Of a DNA stretch of 64,000 nucleotides, positions 44,270-53,924 are shown piece after piece. The notes under the pieces are model-generated. The model made no database searches. It was not told where the DNA came from and saw only the letters and a list, made by a program, of their open reading frames with translations. The stretch is from Clostridiales bacterium (GTDB lineage: Bacteria > Bacillota > Clostridia > Oscillospirales > Oscillospiraceae). Positions within the stretch are counted from its first letter, which is position 1. Every line of letters starts with the position of its first letter. The stretch lies in NCBI GenBank assembly GCA_004551945.1, contig SFPN01000004.1:21545-85544 (forward strand), read 5' to 3'. The position numbers were made by a program, and so were the translations under genes.

Positions 44270-44740
44270 TTATCCCTCCTCCTCAGGATACTGCCAGGGC
44301 CAGGGGCCGTCGCCCCAGGTGTAGGAGCCGTTCAGGGCGGCGTCCGTCATAGTCAGGGGACCGTGCTGCTCCACATAGGCGGCCCGGGCAGTCTTTTCCA
44401 GCTCCACATAGTTCTGGAAGAGAGCGAAGGCTTCGGCGTCATAGGGATGGGTGTCCAGATACAGCCCCAGTTCCAGGATCACAAAGTCCAGAGCACGCAG
44501 CTGGTTCAGGTGGCTGTCGGCCAGCTGGCTGGGATTGACCTTCAGGTGGAAGGGAAGGTCCAGATCCGGGAAGAGGGTCCCGGCCTCCAGGGCCTTGGTT
44601 CGGTCATAGCGCTCCGGGTTGGGCCCCTGGCGCACCACAAAGGGGACGGCGAAGGGACCGCAGGGGGGAAGGGAACCCTGACCGGCAGGGCAGGTCCGCT
44701 GGGTCTCTTCCGTCTGGTTTCCGTTGGAATTGCAGAACAA
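44270..44740 (-). CDS. CotJA-CotJB fusion, spore coat-associated protein
   Basis: A 156-residue protein in which two normally separate coat-associated proteins are joined. About residues 30-66 resemble CotJA (VPFVV, RTKALEAGTLFPDLDLPF). About residues 72-150 resemble CotJB (LRALDFVILELGLYLDTHPYDAEAFALFQNYVEL spans the core, ending WGDGPWPWQYP). The start is TTG 44740 because AAGGAGG lies seven bases upstream; the ATG at 44794 has no such site. It precedes the truncated cotJC on the same strand, preserving the cotJA-cotJB-cotJC order of Bacillus. Confidence 0.85.
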   Translation of the reverse strand: MFCNSNGNQTEETQRTCPAGQGSLPPCGPFAVPFVVRQGPNPERYDRTKALEAGTLFPDLDLPFHLKVNPSQLADSHLNQLRALDFVILELGLYLDTHPYDAEAFALFQNYVELEKTARAAYVEQHGPLTMTDAALNGSYTWGDGPWPWQYPEEEG

Positions 44741-44832
44741 AGGAACTACCTCCTTCAACATAAACAGCGCGGAAACGAAGATATCCGCGTTCATTCCAGC
44801 TTATGCGTCAAAGGGCCGATTGGGAACCGGGA

Positions 44833-44861
44833 TTGCGCCGCCGCCCCTTCTTTGTTATAAT
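44833..44861 (+). promoter_or_regulatory. Promoter of cwlD-radA
   Basis: TTGCGC (44833-44838), 17 bases, TATAAT (44856-44861), 52 bases before the proposed cwlD start. A vegetative-type promoter is unexpected for a purely sporulation gene but would serve radA. Confidence 0.7.
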
Positions 44862-44912
44862 CTGAATACGAAAACCCTCCCGGCGCATAAGGTGGCAGGG
44901 GAGGGATGTCAG

Positions 44913-45641
44913 TTGAAACGATATGTAATCCGCCGGGTCCGGCTGGGCTCGATCCTGCTGGCGGCCCTGGCGATGGTGCTGGCGGTGCAGATGTTCCGGA
45001 CGGAGGAGACCACGCCGGTCTTTGCCCGGCTGCCCCGGCAGACCCTGGTGATTGACCCGGGGCACGGGGGAGAGGACGGAGGCGCGGTCTCCGTCTCCGG
45101 CCAGAAGGAGAGCCAGGTGAACCTGGCCATCGCCCTGCAATTGGACCAGCTTATGGGGTTTTACGGGGTGCAGACGGTGCTGACCCGGTCGGAGGATATC
45201 TCCATTCACGACGCCAGCGCCTCCACCCTGCGGGAGAAAAAGGTCTCGGATATCCACAACCGGGTGAACCTGGTGAACGGTCTGGAAAACGCCACCCTTA
45301 TCAGCATCCACCAAAATTCCTATCCCGGCACCAGCTGCCAGGGGACCCAGGTGTTTTATGGGGATGAGACCCTCTCCCTGCCTCTGGCCAGGAAGATTCA
45401 GGAGACCGTCCGCGTCTGCCTGGACCCGGACAACGCCCGGACCCCCCAGCACATCCCCTCGTCGGTCTACCTGATGAACCACATCTCCTGCCGGGCGGTG
45501 CTGGTGGAGTGCGGCTTTTTGTCCAACCCGGAGGAGGACCTGCTGCTCCAGGAGAAGGCGTACCAGATGAAGCTGGCCCTGGTCCTGGCGGCCAGCTACA
45601 TTCAGTGCGGAGATACACAGGAGGGAGAAGGCCTCATATGA
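44913..45641 (+). CDS. cwlD: N-acetylmuramoyl-L-alanine amidase, CwlD-like
   Basis: Zinc amidase (Amidase_3) of 242 residues, the CwlD size, that strips peptides from muramic acid so that muramic-delta-lactam can form in spore cortex. A signal anchor follows the basic N-terminus (LGSILLAALAMVLAVQM). Zinc ligands lie in VIDPGHGGEDGGAVS, an NLAIALQLDQLM-type Glu-region variant, and LISIHQNSYP; the late catalytic Glu is in VLVECGFLSNPEE. TTG 44913 follows GGGAGGGATG. It overlaps radA by four bases (ATGA). The CwlD subfamily rests on length, anchor and the NSYPG/CGFLSNPEE motifs. Confidence 0.85.
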   Translation: MKRYVIRRVRLGSILLAALAMVLAVQMFRTEETTPVFARLPRQTLVIDPGHGGEDGGAVSVSGQKESQVNLAIALQLDQLMGFYGVQTVLTRSEDISIHDASASTLREKKVSDIHNRVNLVNGLENATLISIHQNSYPGTSCQGTQVFYGDETLSLPLARKIQETVRVCLDPDNARTPQHIPSSVYLMNHISCRAVLVECGFLSNPEEDLLLQEKAYQMKLALVLAASYIQCGDTQEGEGLI

Positions 45642-47008
45642 AAGCGAAAACCATTTTTTACTGCACCCAGTGCGGCAATGAGACCCCCAAGTGGCAGGGG
45701 CAGTGCTCGGCCTGCGGCGCCTGGAACACCATCACAGAGCAGCCCGCCCCGGCCAGGGGCGGGCGAAGCAGTGGAGTCCGACCCACCCCGGTGGGCGTTC
45801 CGGCCCGAAAGCCAAGGCTGGTCTCCGCCCTGACCCTGGACCAGGAGATTCGGTTTGCCACCGGTCTGGATGAGCTGGACCGGGTTCTGGGGGGCGGCGC
45901 GGTGCAGGGCTCCCTGGTCCTCATCGGCGGCGCGCCGGGCATCGGCAAATCCACGCTGATGCTTCAGATCTGCCGTCAGATGTGCCAGGCCGCCAAGGTC
46001 CTCTATGTATCCGGGGAAGAATCTGAGCGGCAGCTGAAGCTCCGGGCAGACCGCCTGGGGGTGGGGAACCTGGACCTGTACCTCTTTGCGGAGAACAACC
46101 TGGAAACCGTCATTGCCGCCGTGGAGGAAACGGCCCCGGACGTGCTCATTGTGGACTCCATCCAGACCATGTACCACGGAGACCAGACCGGTTCCCCGGG
46201 CAGCATCTCCCAGGTCAAGGAGTGCACCATGGCCCTGATGCAGCTGGCCAAAAGCCGGGGAACCACCATTTTTGTGGTGGGCCATGTGAACAAGGAGGGG
46301 AACCTGGCCGGGCCCAAGGTCCTGGAGCACATGGTGGACTGCGTTCTCTACTTTGAAGGGGACCGGCACATGTCCCACCGGATTCTCCGGGCGGCCAAAA
46401 ACCGCTACGGGGCCACCAATGAGATCGGCGTGTTTGAGATGGCAGAGAGCGGCCTGCTGGAGGTGCCCAACCCCTCCCAGATGCTTCTGGAGGGCCGGCT
46501 CACCGACGAGCCGGGGACCTGCGTTGCCTGCGTCATGGAGGGGGCCCGGCCGGTGCTGGCGGAGGTCCAGGCCCTGCTGACCCCCACCTCCTTTGGTAAC
46601 CCCCGCCGGAGCAGCAACGGCTTTGACTATAACCGGGCCATGCTCCTGATGGCGGTGCTGGAAAAGCGGGGCGGCCTGGCGGTGAACACCTGCGACGCCT
46701 ACTTAAATGTCATCGGCGGCCTGTATCTGGACGAGCCGGGGGCTGACCTGGCGGCGGTGCTGGCCCTGGCCTCCAGCTTCCGGGACAAGCCTGTGCCCGC
46801 GGACCTGGCAGCCATCGGGGAGGTGGGCCTCACCGGGGAGCTTCGGTCGGTGTCCGCCCTGAACCAGCGTTTGTCCGAGGTCCGCCGCCTGGGCTTTACC
46901 AAGTGTCTGGTGCCCCAGAACCGGGGCCGGGAGCACACCACGCCCCCGGCCGGGTTACAGCTCATCCCGGTGAAGAACATCCGGGAGGCTCTGGCGGTGC
47001 TCCTGTGA
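45638..47008 (+). CDS. radA: DNA repair protein RadA
   Basis: RecA-like branch-migration helicase, 456 residues. The N-terminal zinc finger is CTQCGNETPKWQGQCSACGAW. Walker A is GGAPGIGKSTLML, Walker B VLIVDSIQTM, and the RadA-specific KNRYGATNEIGVF motif is intact. The C-terminal Lon-protease-like domain ends with FTKCLVPQNR and LIPVKNIREAL. AGGAGGGAG precedes ATG 45638. Its last 54 bases overlap the 3' end of a small gene on the opposite strand. Confidence 0.97.
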   Translation: MKAKTIFYCTQCGNETPKWQGQCSACGAWNTITEQPAPARGGRSSGVRPTPVGVPARKPRLVSALTLDQEIRFATGLDELDRVLGGGAVQGSLVLIGGAPGIGKSTLMLQICRQMCQAAKVLYVSGEESERQLKLRADRLGVGNLDLYLFAENNLETVIAAVEETAPDVLIVDSIQTMYHGDQTGSPGSISQVKECTMALMQLAKSRGTTIFVVGHVNKEGNLAGPKVLEHMVDCVLYFEGDRHMSHRILRAAKNRYGATNEIGVFEMAESGLLEVPNPSQMLLEGRLTDEPGTCVACVMEGARPVLAEVQALLTPTSFGNPRRSSNGFDYNRAMLLMAVLEKRGGLAVNTCDAYLNVIGGLYLDEPGADLAAVLALASSFRDKPVPADLAAIGEVGLTGELRSVSALNQRLSEVRRLGFTKCLVPQNRGREHTTPPAGLQLIPVKNIREALAVLL

Positions 47009-47137
47009 GGCGGGCCGGGGCAGATAGTGGACGCAGTCCCGCAGCTGGGCAGGGTCGCCGCCGGAGGCTGCCCGGGACAGGGTACAGCAGCCGTCCTGCT
47101 GATAGATGCACGGGTCCGTGCAGGGGATCAGGCTCAA
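46955..47137 (-). CDS. Conserved small Cys-rich protein, function unknown
   Basis: About 60 residues beginning LSLIPCTDPCIYQQDGCCTL and ending in a Ser/Asp/His-rich tail. Five cysteines (C..C, CC, later DCVHYL) fit a small metal-binding fold. I recall short clostridial proteins with the same C-x-x-x-C-x-Y-Q-x-D-G-x-C-x-L arrangement, without a characterised role. TTG 47137 is preferred, eight bases after AAGAAGG; GTG 47146 is an alternative. It overlaps radA tail to tail. Confidence 0.6.
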   Translation of the reverse strand: MSLIPCTDPCIYQQDGCCTLSRAASGGDPAQLRDCVHYLPRPASQEHRQSLPDVLHRDEL

Positions 47138-47215
47138 GGGGATCACCTTCTTCCGGGGTTGGTGAACGTAGTATTCGCCGCCAGGCAGAAATCTAACGTA
47201 GAAAATCCTGACAGA

Positions 47216-47256
47216 AAAGCTCCCGGCACGCGGAAATGCGCGCCGGGAGCTTTGTG
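47216..47256 (-). terminator. Terminator of the CNNM/CorC gene
   Basis: AAAGCTCCCGGC (47216-47227) pairs with GCCGGGAGCTTT (47242-47253). On the minus strand the stem ends in TTTT, 20 bases after the stop at 47276; it could also act on plus-strand transcripts. Confidence 0.75.
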
Positions 47257-47275
47257 CTTTGCAATATGGAACGAT

Positions 47276-48532
47276 TTAATTGCTCTCCTCTGCCTCGGGG
47301 ATCAGCGCCACGCGGATCTCTAAGATCCGGCGGTGATCCAGCCGGGTAACCGTCACGTCCAGGTTTTCGTAGACGAAGCGGTCCCCCTCCACGGGCAGGC
47401 GGCCCAGCTGGTCCAGAACCCAGCCGCTGATGGAGGCGGAGTCAATGTCTGTGGCCCGGATGGAGAATCGGTCGAACAGATCGTCCAGGTTGGCCGTGCA
47501 GGCGATGAGATAGCTGCCGTCCTCCTGCTTTTTAAACTCCTCAATCACTTCGTCGTGCTCGTCCCAGATTTCGCCCACCAGCTCCTCCAGGATATCCTCC
47601 AGGGTGACGATGCCCATGGTGCCGCCGTAGTCGTCCACCACCACGGCCATGTGGGACTTGCTCCGCTGGAGGGACCTCAGCAGATCGGAGATCTGGGCGG
47701 AGCCTGTGGTGTAGAACACCTTGCTGATGAGGCTGGACACATCGGTGTGGTTGTGGTACCGGGCAGAGAAGAAGTCCTTCTCGTGGACCAGGCCGATGAT
47801 GTTGTCGATGGATGTGTGGTAGACAGGGATGCGGGAGTAGCCGCTCTCGGCGAAGAGAACCGCCAGCTCCTCCATGGTGATGGTGTCCGGGGCAGCGACA
47901 ATGTCCACCCGGGGGGTGAGGATCTCCTCCACCTCCATGTCGTTAAACTCAATGGCAGCGCGGATCAGTTCGCTCTCGTGGTGCTCCAGGCCGCCCTCGC
48001 TCTCCGCTTCCTCCACCATGGTGATGAGCTCTTCCTCGGTGATGCCCTCGTCCTTGGCGGGGTGGAAGATCTTCACCGCCAGCTTGTTGAACAGGCCGAA
48101 GAAGAGGTACAGGGGCGTCAGCACCGTCAGAACCACCCGCATGGCAGGCATTGCCCGCATACAGAACTTTTCCGGCTGGTCCTTTGCCATGGTTTTGGGC
48201 GTGATTTCGCCAAAAATCAGCACCACAACGGTCAGGACGATGGTGGAGATGGCCGGGCCGTAGGCGGGGTAGAGCTTGGTGAAAAGTACGGTGCCCAAAG
48301 AGGCGGCGGTCAGGTTTACAATGTTGTTGGCGATCAGGATGCAGGAGAGCAGCTTGTCGTACTGGTCCAGCAGTACCAAGGTTTTTTGTGCCCGGAGGTT
48401 TCCATCCTCCGCCTTGCTTTTCAGACGGACCTTGTTGGCAGAAGAGAAGGCCGTCTCCGTGGAGGAACACCAGGCGGAGAGCACAACCAGAATGATCAGA
48501 ATCAGGATAATTGCTATACAGGTACTGTCCAT
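47276..48532 (-). CDS. CNNM/CorC-HlyC family membrane protein
   Basis: Membrane protein of the DUF21-CBS-CorC architecture, 418 residues, related to bacterial CNNM Mg2+ exporters and long annotated as hemolysin-related. The N-terminal DUF21 domain (about 1-180) has the ETAFSSANKVRLKSKAEDGNL and LIANNIVNLTAAS blocks. A CBS pair (about 200-330) contains EEILTPRVDIVAA and MAVVVDDYGGTMGIVTLEDILEEL. The CorC_HlyC domain (about 345-418) ends at ALIPEAEESN. Mg2+ or other divalent ion export is inferred from the family. Confidence 0.92.
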   Translation of the reverse strand: MDSTCIAIILILIILVVLSAWCSSTETAFSSANKVRLKSKAEDGNLRAQKTLVLLDQYDKLLSCILIANNIVNLTAASLGTVLFTKLYPAYGPAISTIVLTVVVLIFGEITPKTMAKDQPEKFCMRAMPAMRVVLTVLTPLYLFFGLFNKLAVKIFHPAKDEGITEEELITMVEEAESEGGLEHHESELIRAAIEFNDMEVEEILTPRVDIVAAPDTITMEELAVLFAESGYSRIPVYHTSIDNIIGLVHEKDFFSARYHNHTDVSSLISKVFYTTGSAQISDLLRSLQRSKSHMAVVVDDYGGTMGIVTLEDILEELVGEIWDEHDEVIEEFKKQEDGSYLIACTANLDDLFDRFSIRATDIDSASISGWVLDQLGRLPVEGDRFVYENLDVTVTRLDHRRILEIRVALIPEAEESN

Positions 48533-48720
48533 AAGGGACGCATCATCTCAGCTTTCTAAAAATATTCTCATGTTTGGAACGTTTGGGAAAGCCCCAATTA
48601 AAATAAAATACGCCGCATCCTAATATCTTCTCATAGCATACCACAGGGAGAAAGGGATTGCAAGGGAAGAATCGCAGACAATTTGCCCACAGATGGAGCC
48701 TAAGAGAACCAAGAAAAGGT

Positions 48721-48749
48721 TTGCCAAACGGAAGAAAAGCAGGTATACT
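48721..48749 (+). promoter_or_regulatory. Promoter-like element in the first 24-bp repeat
   Basis: TTGCCA (48721-48726), 17 bases, TATACT (48744-48749). The -10 box lies inside the first copy of the direct repeat. Transcripts would cross the hairpin-rich segment toward the methyltransferase gene. Confidence 0.5.
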
Positions 48750-48962
48750 GCAAATACTCACTCACCTGAAAACCTCGTAGAGTTTCGCCGCCGCAGCGGC
48801 GAAAGAAAGTGAACTTATTTTTTCCGGCGGCGTGTACGCCGGGAAAAATACTGCTCGGCCTGCAAGTGTGCCCAAAGGGCGCGCGCAGAAGGCCGCATGC
48901 CCTTCTGTCGGAAAAGGCTTTGCCTTTTTCGACAAGTAAAAAGCAGGTATACTGCAAATACT
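48735..48962 (+). repeat. 24-bp direct repeats flanking a hairpin-rich 180-bp segment
   Basis: AAAAGCAGGTATACTGCAAA plus TACT occurs at 48735-48758 and again at 48939-48962, identical and exactly 204 bases apart. Between them are three hairpins: TTTCGCCGC/GCGGCGAAA (48783-48804), a TTTTTCCGGCG-type stem (about 48818-48846) and GTCGGAAAAGGC/GCCTTTTTCGAC (48907-48933). No open frame of interest runs through. It occupies most of the gene-free 48533-49019 interval. Whether it is a repeated intergenic element, a small RNA or a local duplication of a promoter is open. Confidence 0.75.
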
Positions 48963-49019
48963 GTTTATACATAGATACTAATACTAGATGATGCATAATA
49001 CATAGAGAAGGAGAAACCC

Positions 49020-50156
49020 ATGGGAAAGCTGACCTTTGCCATTCCCACCCTGCTGGGTGTTGAGGGCCTGACGGCCGACGAGCTGCGGCGCATGAAAATG
49101 GAAAACGTCCGGGCGGAAAACGGACGGGTGTTCTGCGAGGGGGAGCCCAAAGACATCCCCCGGCTAAACCTCCGCCTGCGCACCGGGGAGCGGGTGCTGA
49201 TCCTCCTGGGCTCTTTCCCCGCCGCGACCTTTGAAGAACTGTTCGAGGGCACCCGGAAGCTGCCCTGGGAGCGGTTTATCCCTGACGGCGGGGCCTTCCC
49301 GGTGAAGGGATTCAGCCTGAACTCGGCTCTCCACAGTGTGCCCGCCTGCCAGTCCATTGTAAAAAAGGCGGTGGCCACCCGGCTGGGCAAGGTCTACCAC
49401 CGCCAGACCCTGCCGGAGACCGGCGCCCTTTACCAGATCCAGTTTTCCATCATGAAGGATGTGGCCTCCCTGATGCTGGACACCTCCGGTCCCGGTCTGT
49501 ACAAGCGGGGCTACCGGGCGGTGGGGGTAACAGCTCCCCTCCGGGAGACCCTGGCCGCCGCCCTGGTGCTCCTCTCCGGCTACCGGGGGAAGGACCCCTT
49601 CTGCGATCCCTTCTGCGGGTCGGGCACCATCGCCATTGAGGCGGCCCTTATCACCAAAAACCGGGCGCCGGGGCTAAACCGGACCTTTTCCGCCCAGAAG
49701 TGGTCCTGGTTGCCCTCGGATACTTGGGTGGAGGCTGCGGGGGAAGCCATGGACCTGGAATATGACGGAACCTATGATATCTGGGGCGGCGACATTGACC
49801 CGGCAGCCATCCAGGTGGCTCAGGGCAACGCGGTGAAGGCCGACGTGGAGGACCTGGTCCGGTTCCAGGTGGCCGACGCCCGAAGCTTTTCCCGGCAGGA
49901 GCCCTACGGCCGGGTGGTCTGCAACCCGCCCTACGGGGAGCGGCTCATGGAAAAGCAGGAGGCCGAGGTTCTGTACCGGGATTTTGGCAGGGCTGCCTTT
50001 GGACTGCCAACCGGATGGAAGCTTCATATCCTCTCTTCTCACACAGAGTTTGAGCGCACCTTCGGCAAACCGGCGGATAAAAAGCGGAAATTATATAATG
50101 GTATGATTAAGTGCGATCTGTTCCAGTACGGCGGAAAAAAGGGCAAACGCTCCTAA
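49020..50156 (+). CDS. THUMP-domain RNA (guanine-N2) methyltransferase, YpsC/RlmL-N-like
   Basis: SAM-dependent RNA methyltransferase, 378 residues, resembling Bacillus YpsC and the N-terminal half of E. coli RlmL, which makes m2G in 23S rRNA. A THUMP region (about 50-155) includes RTGERVLILLGSF. The Rossmann domain has DPFCGSGTIAIEAAL as SAM motif and the catalytic NPPYGERL near residue 301. The C-terminal LYNGMIKCDLFQY matches the family. GAGAAGGAGAAA precedes ATG 49020. The exact rRNA site cannot be read from the sequence. Confidence 0.92.
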   Translation: MGKLTFAIPTLLGVEGLTADELRRMKMENVRAENGRVFCEGEPKDIPRLNLRLRTGERVLILLGSFPAATFEELFEGTRKLPWERFIPDGGAFPVKGFSLNSALHSVPACQSIVKKAVATRLGKVYHRQTLPETGALYQIQFSIMKDVASLMLDTSGPGLYKRGYRAVGVTAPLRETLAAALVLLSGYRGKDPFCDPFCGSGTIAIEAALITKNRAPGLNRTFSAQKWSWLPSDTWVEAAGEAMDLEYDGTYDIWGGDIDPAAIQVAQGNAVKADVEDLVRFQVADARSFSRQEPYGRVVCNPPYGERLMEKQEAEVLYRDFGRAAFGLPTGWKLHILSSHTEFERTFGKPADKKRKLYNGMIKCDLFQYGGKKGKRS

Positions 50157-50234
50157 AGACCGTCTGCCAAGGACTTGTCTGAAAAGTGCACAAAAAAGAA
50201 TTGGAATTTTCGTTACTTTTCGGAAATTTTAATG

Positions 50235-50263
50235 TTGCAGAATTGAGCTTGGCAGGGTATTAT
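50235..50263 (+). promoter_or_regulatory. Promoter of groESL
   Basis: TTGCAG (50235-50240), 17 bases, TATTAT (50258-50263). The CIRCE operator begins about ten bases downstream, covering the start of transcription. Confidence 0.6.
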
Positions 50264-50273
50264 AATACTTGCC

Positions 50274-50300
50274 TTAGCACTCAAGTAAAAAGAGTGCTAA
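50274..50300 (+). promoter_or_regulatory. CIRCE operator (HrcA binding site)
   Basis: TTAGCACTC, nine bases, GAGTGCTAA: a perfect CIRCE inverted repeat, 45 bases before groES. It implies HrcA repression and heat-shock induction; hrcA itself is not in the window. Confidence 0.97.
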
Positions 50301-50345
50301 CCCTGATCAAGTAAACTATTTAGCATATATAAGGAGGAACCCCAA

Positions 50346-50633
50346 ATGACACTGAAACCTCTGGCTGACCGCGTTGTGATTAAGCGCCTGGAAGCAGAAG
50401 AAACCACCAAGGGGGGCATCATCCTGACCGCAGCGGCCAAGGAACAGCCCGACATGTCCGTTGTTGTGGCCGTTGGCCCCGGCGGCGTGATTGATGGCAA
50501 GGAAGTGAAGATGATCCTGAAGCCCGGTGACAAGGTGATCACCAGCAAGTACATGGGCACGGACGTGAAGATCGACGGCGAGCAGCTGACCATCGTCAAG
50601 CAGAGCGATATCGTCGCAATCGTGGAAGACTAA
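50346..50633 (+). CDS. groES: Co-chaperonin GroES
   Basis: Ten-kilodalton heptameric lid of the GroEL chaperonin, 95 residues. The N-terminal LKPLADRVVIKRLEAEETTKGGIIL includes the mobile-loop region, and the C-terminal block KYMGTDVKIDGEQLTIVKQSDIVAIVED is typical. TAAGGAGGAACCCC precedes the ATG. It is first in the CIRCE-controlled operon, 31 bases before groEL. Confidence 0.98.
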   Translation: MTLKPLADRVVIKRLEAEETTKGGIILTAAAKEQPDMSVVVAVGPGGVIDGKEVKMILKPGDKVITSKYMGTDVKIDGEQLTIVKQSDIVAIVED

Positions 50634-50661
50634 CTGACCTTATTTCGGAAGGAGATCATAA

Positions 50662-52302
<1,641 letters not shown>

Positions 52303-52335
52303 TAATCCGGACCCTTTTCCCAAAGGTTCTGAAAC

Positions 52336-52370
52336 AAATGGCGCGCCGAATTTTTCGGCGCGTCCTTTGT
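52336..52370 (+). terminator. Terminator of groESL
   Basis: CGCGCCGAA (52342-52350) and TTCGGCGCG (52354-52362) form a tight stem extended by ACAAA/TTTGT. The T-tract is weak, so efficiency is uncertain. Confidence 0.65.
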
Positions 52371-52389
52371 CATGCGGCAGGAAAAATGG

Positions 52390-52418
52390 TTTCAAATCCC
52401 ATTCGGATGTGATATAAT
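52390..52418 (+). promoter_or_regulatory. Promoter of the glutamine amidotransferase-like gene
   Basis: TTTCAA (52390-52395), 17 bases, TATAAT (52413-52418), about 40 bases before the start codon. It may serve the closely packed genes up to 57 kb. Confidence 0.6.
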
Positions 52419-52456
52419 ATATTGTTAGACGAGAAAAAATCCGAGGAGGTATGCCC

Positions 52457-53122
52457 GTGAAACCCCGTATCTTAATCTCTCGCTCGCCGGAGAGCAGCGG
52501 CTTGTACGAGGCCGCCGTGGAACGCGCCGGCGGGGAACCCCTGTCCTTCCACTGCCCGGACCTGGAGATGGACTTCGACGGCCTGATCCTGGCCGGCGGC
52601 GGCGATATGGACCCCGAAGAATTTCAGGAGCTCAACCTGGGTTCTGTGGAGATCGACAAGCCCCGGGACCAGGCGGAGCTGGCCCTGGTAAGCCGCTGCA
52701 TCAACGAGGGCAAGCCCCTTCTGGGCATCTGCCGGGGCCATCAGGTGGTGAACATCGCCCTGGGCGGCACCATCTACCAGGACCTGAAAGAACCCTTCCG
52801 CAGCGCCCACGCCCAGACCCCGGAGGGAGCCTCTGTCTCCCACCCCATCCAGACCGCAGTCTACACCATGCTGGATGAGCTTTACGGCAGCCAGCTGGTG
52901 GTCAACAGCAGCCACCACCAGGCCGTGTTCAAGTTCGGCCTGGGTATGTACCGCACCGCCTGGGACGAAAACGGCATTGTGGAGGCCATGCAGCACGGCA
53001 GCCTGCCCATCTGGACGGTTCAGTTCCACCCGGAGCAGATGACCGGCGAGGATGGCGGCCCTGACGGGCAGAAGATCTTCGACTACTTCCTGGAGCAGTG
53101 CCGCAAGCGCTGCGGGTTCTGA
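52457..53122 (+). CDS. Class I glutamine amidotransferase-like hydrolase (peptidase C26, PuuD-like)
   Basis: Gamma-glutamyl hydrolase-type enzyme, 221 residues. The catalytic Cys is in LLGICRGHQVVNIALGG (about residue 92), and the His-Glu pair is in WTVQFHPEQM. NSSHHQAV is the typical block between them. The family includes gamma-glutamyl-GABA hydrolase PuuD and folate polyglutamate hydrolases; the substrate here is not evident. GTG 52457 is preferred because GAGGAGGT at 52443-52450 is too close to ATG 52451. Confidence 0.9.
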   Translation: MKPRILISRSPESSGLYEAAVERAGGEPLSFHCPDLEMDFDGLILAGGGDMDPEEFQELNLGSVEIDKPRDQAELALVSRCINEGKPLLGICRGHQVVNIALGGTIYQDLKEPFRSAHAQTPEGASVSHPIQTAVYTMLDELYGSQLVVNSSHHQAVFKFGLGMYRTAWDENGIVEAMQHGSLPIWTVQFHPEQMTGEDGGPDGQKIFDYFLEQCRKRCGF

Positions 53123-53123
53123 C

Positions 53124-53483
53124 ATGGCGGGCAAACCCACATCCAAGCTGCGGGAGGTCAACCTGGAGGCTGGGATGCCCTTTGCGGACCAGGCCATCAA
53201 GCGCCTGACCTTTGAGATCCATCACAGCCGGTCCATGGGCTGCTCGGTTCTCAAGATCATCCACGGCTACGGTTCCTCCGGCACCGGCGGCAAGATCCGC
53301 ACCGCCTCCAGAAAATATCTGGCCCGGCTGAAAAGCGGGGGAGAGATTCAGGATTTTATTCCTGGCGAGGCCTTCTCCATCTTCGAGGAGGCCACCCGCC
53401 GGGCCTTTGTCCGGTGCGACGACCTGCGCCGGGACAGAGACCTGGACCGATACAACAACGGCGTGACCTTCATCGTGCTGTAG
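53124..53483 (+). CDS. Smr domain protein
   Basis: A 119-residue protein largely made of an Smr (small MutS-related) domain, the nuclease-like module found at the end of MutS2. The LREVNLEAGMPFADQAIKRL start corresponds to the DLHG-type strand and helix, and SVLKIIHGYGSSGTGGKIR is the conserved Gly-rich loop. The DLH motif is altered to VNL, so nuclease activity is uncertain. It starts two bases after the upstream stop. Confidence 0.85.
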   Translation: MAGKPTSKLREVNLEAGMPFADQAIKRLTFEIHHSRSMGCSVLKIIHGYGSSGTGGKIRTASRKYLARLKSGGEIQDFIPGEAFSIFEEATRRAFVRCDDLRRDRDLDRYNNGVTFIVL

Positions 53484-53507
53484 ACCCAAACCAAAGAGGG
53501 GAAAGCC

Positions 53508-53924
53508 ATGGATTTTACTGACAAAATTAATGCCACCAACAGCAAAAACTCCTTCATGCTCCACAACGGCATCCGTCTGATCCAGATGGAGAAGGATTAC
53601 GCCAGGGTGGAGGCAGACCTGACCCGGGTTAACCGCAACCTGTACGGGGCAGTCCACGGGGGGATGTTTCTCACCATGGGGGACTGCGCCGCCGGCGGCG
53701 CGGCCCGGACCAACGGGATGCGCTATGTGACCGTGAGCAACAGCTTTGAATTTTTCCGCAACACCAAAAGCGACCATCTCATCGCGGAAGGGCGGATCAA
53801 AAGCCGGGGCCGCACCATCTGTGTGGCGGAGGTGGAGATTCACGACGGCCTGGGCAAGCTCCTGTGCAGCGGAACCTTCACCCTCTTCTGCACAGGGAAG
53901 CTGGACGAGCTGCCGGATGACTGA
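53508..53924 (+). CDS. PaaI-type hotdog thioesterase
   Basis: Predicted acyl-CoA thioesterase of the PaaI/YdiI hotdog family, 138 residues. The hotdog core is ADLTRVNRNLYGAVHGGMFLTMGDCAAGGAA, with the active-site region HGGMFLTMGD, and a later strand VTVSNSFEFFRN. AGAGGGGAAAGCC precedes the ATG. Its stop overlaps the YhcC ATG by one base. Substrate unknown. Confidence 0.9.
   Translation: MDFTDKINATNSKNSFMLHNGIRLIQMEKDYARVEADLTRVNRNLYGAVHGGMFLTMGDCAAGGAARTNGMRYVTVSNSFEFFRNTKSDHLIAEGRIKSRGRTICVAEVEIHDGLGKLLCSGTFTLFCTGKLDELPDD

Noticed and set aside
48543..48996. Short minus-strand frames across the repeat region
   Set aside because: They translate the repeats and hairpins themselves, lack ribosome sites, and have aromatic/Cys-rich random composition.
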